Shown here: in pieces, positions 51,401-57,400 of the stretch
Position numbering within the stretch: position 1 is the stretch's first letter
How the letters are laid out: each line of letters begins with the position of its first letter
DNA from: Dreissena polymorpha
Lineage: Eukaryota > Mollusca > Bivalvia > Myida > Dreissenidae
Direction: 5' to 3'
Assembly (NCBI RefSeq): GCF_020536995.1
Contig: NC_068358.1
Coordinates: forward strand, 37,151,050 to 37,215,049
DNA: 64,000 bases
The notes under the pieces: generated by a model
What the model was told of the DNA's origin: nothing
The model's database searches: none
The model's input: the letters and a program-made list of their open reading frames with translations, nothing else
Made by a program: the position numbers and the translations under genes

Positions 51401-54400
51401 TTATCAAACCATATTAACACATTTATGCCTAGTGGACTCTCCCATCCTTGTAAATTGGATCAATTTATTTCCAAAATTAGGGATGTCTAGTATATTTATT
51501 TCTATATTTAGAATATTTCTTACAGAAATTTCTTTAAACAAACAGCGCAGACCCTGATGAGACGCCGCATCATGTGGCGTCTCATCCGGGTCTACGCTGT
51601 TTGCCAAGGCCTTTTTCTAGACGCTAGGCATAAATGGTTTAAAATAGAAAATTAAAGTACGAAAAATTGACTTCAACCAGAAAAAAACAGGATATAATGC
51701 ATTTGCGTAAAGCTTCGTTCCAGATTAGCCTTTGCAATCCACACAGGCTAATCAGTTACGACACTTCCGGCTAAACTGAATTTTCACTTATAAGAGACTT
51801 TATTTAAAAAATTAAATAAACGCGGAAAGTGTTGTCCACGATAAGCCTTTGCGGACTGCACAGGCTAATTTGGAGCAACACTTTAAGCACATGCATAAAG
51901 CCCCGTTTTCACTGAGCGAGGGTCATATGTACTCTACTGGTTGCAGGTATAGCGATCACGGTGAAAGGGCGTGGCTATGTGCACTGGACGGACCAGCAGC
52001 TGCGAGGCCCGGGTCAGCCGCGGTTCAAGGACACACACCACCATACCGCCAGCGAGGACTACTTCGAACGCACCCTCGTGCTGTGTGGGGACAGTGAGTA
52101 TTGCAGTATAAGCGGAACATGTTTGATATTTAAAGGGACAGTCAACCACGACGACGAAGAAAAGAAAAGTTGTAAAATACCGTATGTTCTTACAATTATT
52201 AGTTTATATTGATTAAAATATCACGACTGGTAAATAACATTACTTTAAAAAAGTTGTTGAGCGTTCATATTTTCTGTATATTTGGTAATAAATTTTACTG
52301 GGTATGTCTACCAGGTAACTACTACCAGTTAACTATAAATAACGCGAGTAGATTGATCATCATCGACACGTGGTAAACCCAGAAATGCACAATGTGCATG
52401 CGTAGTGAAGTGTATATATTTTATATATAAAATGATCAATCTACTTTCGTTATTTATAGTGTGTAAATCGTTATGTCACCTATTTTCGCGATGTACTTTG
52501 GATTTTACATCGCAAAATTGTATTACCGAATATACTGAAAATATGAACTTTTTTCAAGTAATGTAATATACCAGTCGTGATATTTTGATCAATATAAACT
52601 AACATTTGTAAAAAAATACGGTATTTTAGAACTTTTCATTTTTCGTCATTCGTGGTTGACAGTCCCTTTAATGCAAGAACTGCAATTAATTTGTATTATT
52701 CATAAATAAGTGATGGTTGCTTGGAAATCATGGAATGATACTTAAATGTTGTTTTCGAATATAACTGACCAGTGTCCTTAAGCTACTATCAGAAATATGT
52801 CGAATATTGTGTGTTGTAAGCATATAAAGTTTATCATGTCATGCAATGTTCCTTAAAACGAATTAACAAGAAAATTGTATTTTTAACATGTCTGAACTTG
52901 ATGACAACATTTACTGCTTTAATATGAAAGTCTATATCACCGTCTGATAAATGGTGCAAACGAGTTGCGTGCGAGTAATCGTGGAAAAAAACTTGTATCG
53001 TTTAGTGTTTTATATAACTGTATTTTAAATTTTAAAAATATTAAAAACACTTATTCTAAAATTTAAACTGTGTTTTAAATGAAAAGACCCAATATTACAC
53101 AATTAAAATGTTAAATATGCTTGAAATGTTAAACTATTATCAAAAGCATTTATATATAAATTGAGCGTTGTATTGAAAAAAAAGCAACAGCAATAACCCC
53201 CCGTTCTCACATAGCTGCGACTTTATGACGATCATCCCGATCAAGCCACGATCAAAAAAAGAATCGAGGCCGATCGGAGTCTGAATCGAGCAATCTTTAT
53301 TTCAACCGTTCTACGATGCCCCTACGTCAAACGCTTAATGCGTTTACTGCCGCGACATTCAAGATCATACTACGGCGCAACGCAGAGCTTTTACTACGAT
53401 CATGAAGATCTATCTCTCCACGATGCTCCCACGCTGTCTGTACGATTACGGCGCTCTACTACGCTCTTTTTACGACTTTACACCTATTCTTGTTGGCCAC
53501 GATCCCGCTACGCTTGTTTTGAGCATGTTCAAAATAAGCGTGGCGAGAGCCTAGAGCTCTCCGATCATGAAGACTCTACCACGATCATACTGCGTTTATG
53601 AAGACTCCACTACGTTTCTCCTGCGATTTGTCACGATCGGCCACGTTTGCGGCCACGCTTTGATCGTAGTAGAAGCGGCGTCTGTGTGTGAACGGGGGGT
53701 AAGATACATTTAAAGGACACAGTTTTTTGTACGAAATATTTCCCGTTTCGGGGATGAGAAAATACGTTATTACACAACATATATCCTCTGTATTGCATTA
53801 CAGCGGCTAATATCGGCACAGAGGAGCGCTGTGTGTTGCCGGCCGGCCGCTACTCCTACCCATTCCAGTGTCAACTTCCGGCTCGTCTTCCTTGCTCCTT
53901 CGAGGGCGAATATGGCAATGTCCGGTACTGGGTGAAGGCGACAATAGAAAAAGGGAGGAAAATCCTGCACAAGACGAAAGTCCCCTTTAACGTATTGTCG
54001 CCCCTTGATTTAAACGTTGTTCCGGATTCCAATGTAAGTCTCGTGTGCAAAATTTGGTCATCACCACTAACAATATACATATTGAATTTAAATGTAATCA
54101 CATTCATATGTTAGCCTAGCTTAAAAGTATAGCACGCAAGCATTTACATGGAACATGCGAAATCTAGTATCATACATTTATGTCATTCCTGCTAGTTGTT
54201 GTTCGTGAACGTGCAAATGACAACATAACAGTAAGTAACTTGGATATTCTTGCACATATTAAACCGATTCCACTAAACTAATGTATGCATAATACTGGTT
54301 CCATAAAATTTTCGTGCATAAGCTTCAGCGCCATTTTATTGACGACTTATACAAAATGTTCAGTGTATAGCTCGCCAATGGTGAAATGACACGCTTCAAT

Positions 54401-57400
54401 AATTGCGCCCTATATTTAAACTCAGTTCTATATGGGTTAATATTTTCCGAGAAAATTGACAATATATACATGCAATTTCTTATGATGTTCTTTTATCAAG
54501 TTTACTAGAAAAGTTTTTAACATTAAACGGATTGTCCAGTTACTATAAAAGAGAAAGGTTTCAAATGAAAGCATGGTCTAAATTTACATTACAGGTGCAC
54601 GTCCAAGAGTCCACCGAGAAATCCCTATGTTGCTGGTGTTGTCTCTCTGGAGAAATCAGTGTCTCGCTCTCCATTCCAAAACGAGGTTTCGTACCGGGCG
54701 AACCAATCAGATTTCAGGCCGACATTTCAAATTTTTCATCTCGTCGAATGAACTGCTGTTCGGTAGAACTCAAAATGGTACATACATTTGTAATTCAAGG
54801 TGTTAACTATGAAACTTACTTATCTATTATCTTTTTTAAAGACGGATTCCAACATTTTGTCACGTATATTTCCACCCTAACTGTTGCACTAACACGATTT
54901 TAAATGATACACAACAAAACGAAGCATCGTGGATAAAAATGTATGATTTTAGCTTGGTTGTGTTAAACGTCAGTGGCTTATCGTAGTGGTTTTTATTCCG
55001 TTTCTAAGCAAACCAGTAATCATTCAAACGATTCTCACTGGGTGTGGATAAATGCACACTAACGGAATCCCGATGACTAGTGAAGCCGTATCCATTATAC
55101 CTCTCTTGTTTTTGTTATAGGTCATTTTTTGTTATAAAGTAATTTATTACGTTTATTAAATAAATATAAAACTAAACTGTGTTGTGTTGTTTTATTTTTT
55201 AACCAGTATCTTTATATTTGGTTAATTTAAAAAGTAAGTCACGAGTATTCTATGGGAATATAAATTTAGTCAGTTGTTTATTCGATTTAGTCGTTAGAGT
55301 CGTTTTACTCTAGGTAAAGATAAGTTCACCTAATCCATACAGTTGCACGTTAATAATTTGACTAATACTCAGATCACTCCTCCATTTTCCCGTGCACAAA
55401 TAGGTTCAATGTCGATCTCGTTCATCGAATGATTGCTATAGTCATTCGATGCTTTACTTTCAAAGATTCTACATCTTTGATATATGTTGATAATGATTTT
55501 TAATATCATTAATAAATATATATTTCAGCCAAATTGAGTTTTCTTTAACGATAGAACCCACAAAATAACCATCCGGTAACATTTTAGTCATGCAATACTA
55601 CGTTGTACAAGGCGCTAAATTCGCAAGAACATTATTGTCCACATGAAGTAAAGTTGCTCTCGACGAGAACTACTACATTTGGTAGGGCTTCTAATGTGAA
55701 GTGATCTATTTACTGCTAACCAATCGCTCGGAATACTATAGAAACGCTTTTGCAGACGACGTTGTTCCGGACGGACCTGGATTGTCGCAGCACCACTCAG
55801 CAGGTCTGCAAGGTGAAGCGGAAGCAGAAGATTGGGCGGGGTGAGGAGGTCACGTGGTTCTGCGAGGACCTCGTGGTCCCGCCCCTACCGCCCAGCTGTC
55901 TGATTGGTTGCAGCATCATCAGCATTAAGTACACATTGGAGGTATAGTATACACGTGTGTGTTATGTTTGCTTAAGGAGACTGATAACATGTTCACAGCC
56001 GTTAATCACGCGCGCCAACTCTTTTTTGAGATGCGTTAATAAATGAGCCAATGCTACTTGGTGGCGGTCAGGCCCGGATGTTTTGAAATTTAACGGATAA
56101 TTTTACAGAATTACTACATGTTTTTGAACATATTTTGCATTATTTGTTAAAAAAATTGGCCAATGTAGTGCGATTCACCGATTATAAATTCATCCAAAGA
56201 TGTACAGAAACATACAACTTCAACCCATTTGGAAAGCTGAGGACCTTTATAAATTGTGGCATGGAAGAATTCGTAAAAGCAGATCGATGTATTTTGCCTG
56301 TGTGACGAGCAAATTTCCAACCAATTAAATCGCTCATTACATCAAACGATTGCTTTGAGCCTTTATACAATTTTAAGTCGTGCACAAAAACATCGGCTTC
56401 TAGCCGATTTAATAGATAAATTTGCATTTTTCAAAAAGAGATGGAGTCAATGCCAAGGAGGTGGCGCTCCGATTAGAAGGTGGCACCAATGCACATTTAT
56501 AGCTTTTTTTAAGTGAAATATTTTATGTCATGGTTACTATTATGTTTATAGGATTAACATTATTTTTTGTAAATTGACTACTTCAGCACATTTGAGCCGC
56601 GTGTGTTTTTAATTAGAAAAAGTAGTTTTCTTATAATGTCTTTATGGATTTAAACGTTCGTCTTTGTAAGATAAGAACATTTAACATGTATTATACCAAA
56701 AGGTTAAATGAACACGACCGAGCTATCTTCTTTTTTTTTGGAGTTGATACTGGAAAAAAATATATATGAGCCTAATTAAGATTCGTTGACCTTGGCCTTT
56801 TAGAAAATTAAGCATTTGGATTAAGGGACACAAATCATTATTTCAAGAAGTATTATCTTACATTTATTTCGTGAATTATCATGCTGTATACAAATAGTGC
56901 TGTCGATGAATTATCTTGATAATGTTGAATATAAAGTTATTGGTTTTATTTAGTACTACACAATTTTGGTATATACCATTCAAAGGGAGTTTGGAAAAAT
57001 GCAAAATTATCTACTACGTCGGCAAGAAGCCAATATTTTTGTGCCTGCAGCATCTAATGTATGTTGTACGCAATCGTTTGATGCCGTTAGCGATTTAATT
57101 GGGTGGAAATTTTCTCGTCACACAGGAAAAACTCATTAAAATGCTTTTTAAAACTCCACCATACCACCACTTAAAGAGGTTCTCAAGTTTTTTAATGGGT
57201 TGAGAATATATGTTTCTGTACATTTTTGGATGAATTTATAGTCGCTGAATCGCACATTATTGCCCGATTTAAAAAATAATGCGAAATTTGTTGAAAAAAT
57301 ACACATAAAACCAAATCACCCTGAACAAATATTCATGAAATTTCAAAACATCCGGGCGTGAGGCCCAACTGGGAAGTTGCATTGGCTCATTCATGAATGC

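Noticed and set aside
53338-53601. 87-codon frame between arrestin exons 2 and 3
   Set aside because: It lies inside the MITE with CCCCCCGTTC ends. Phase and family character do not fit the arrestin gene.
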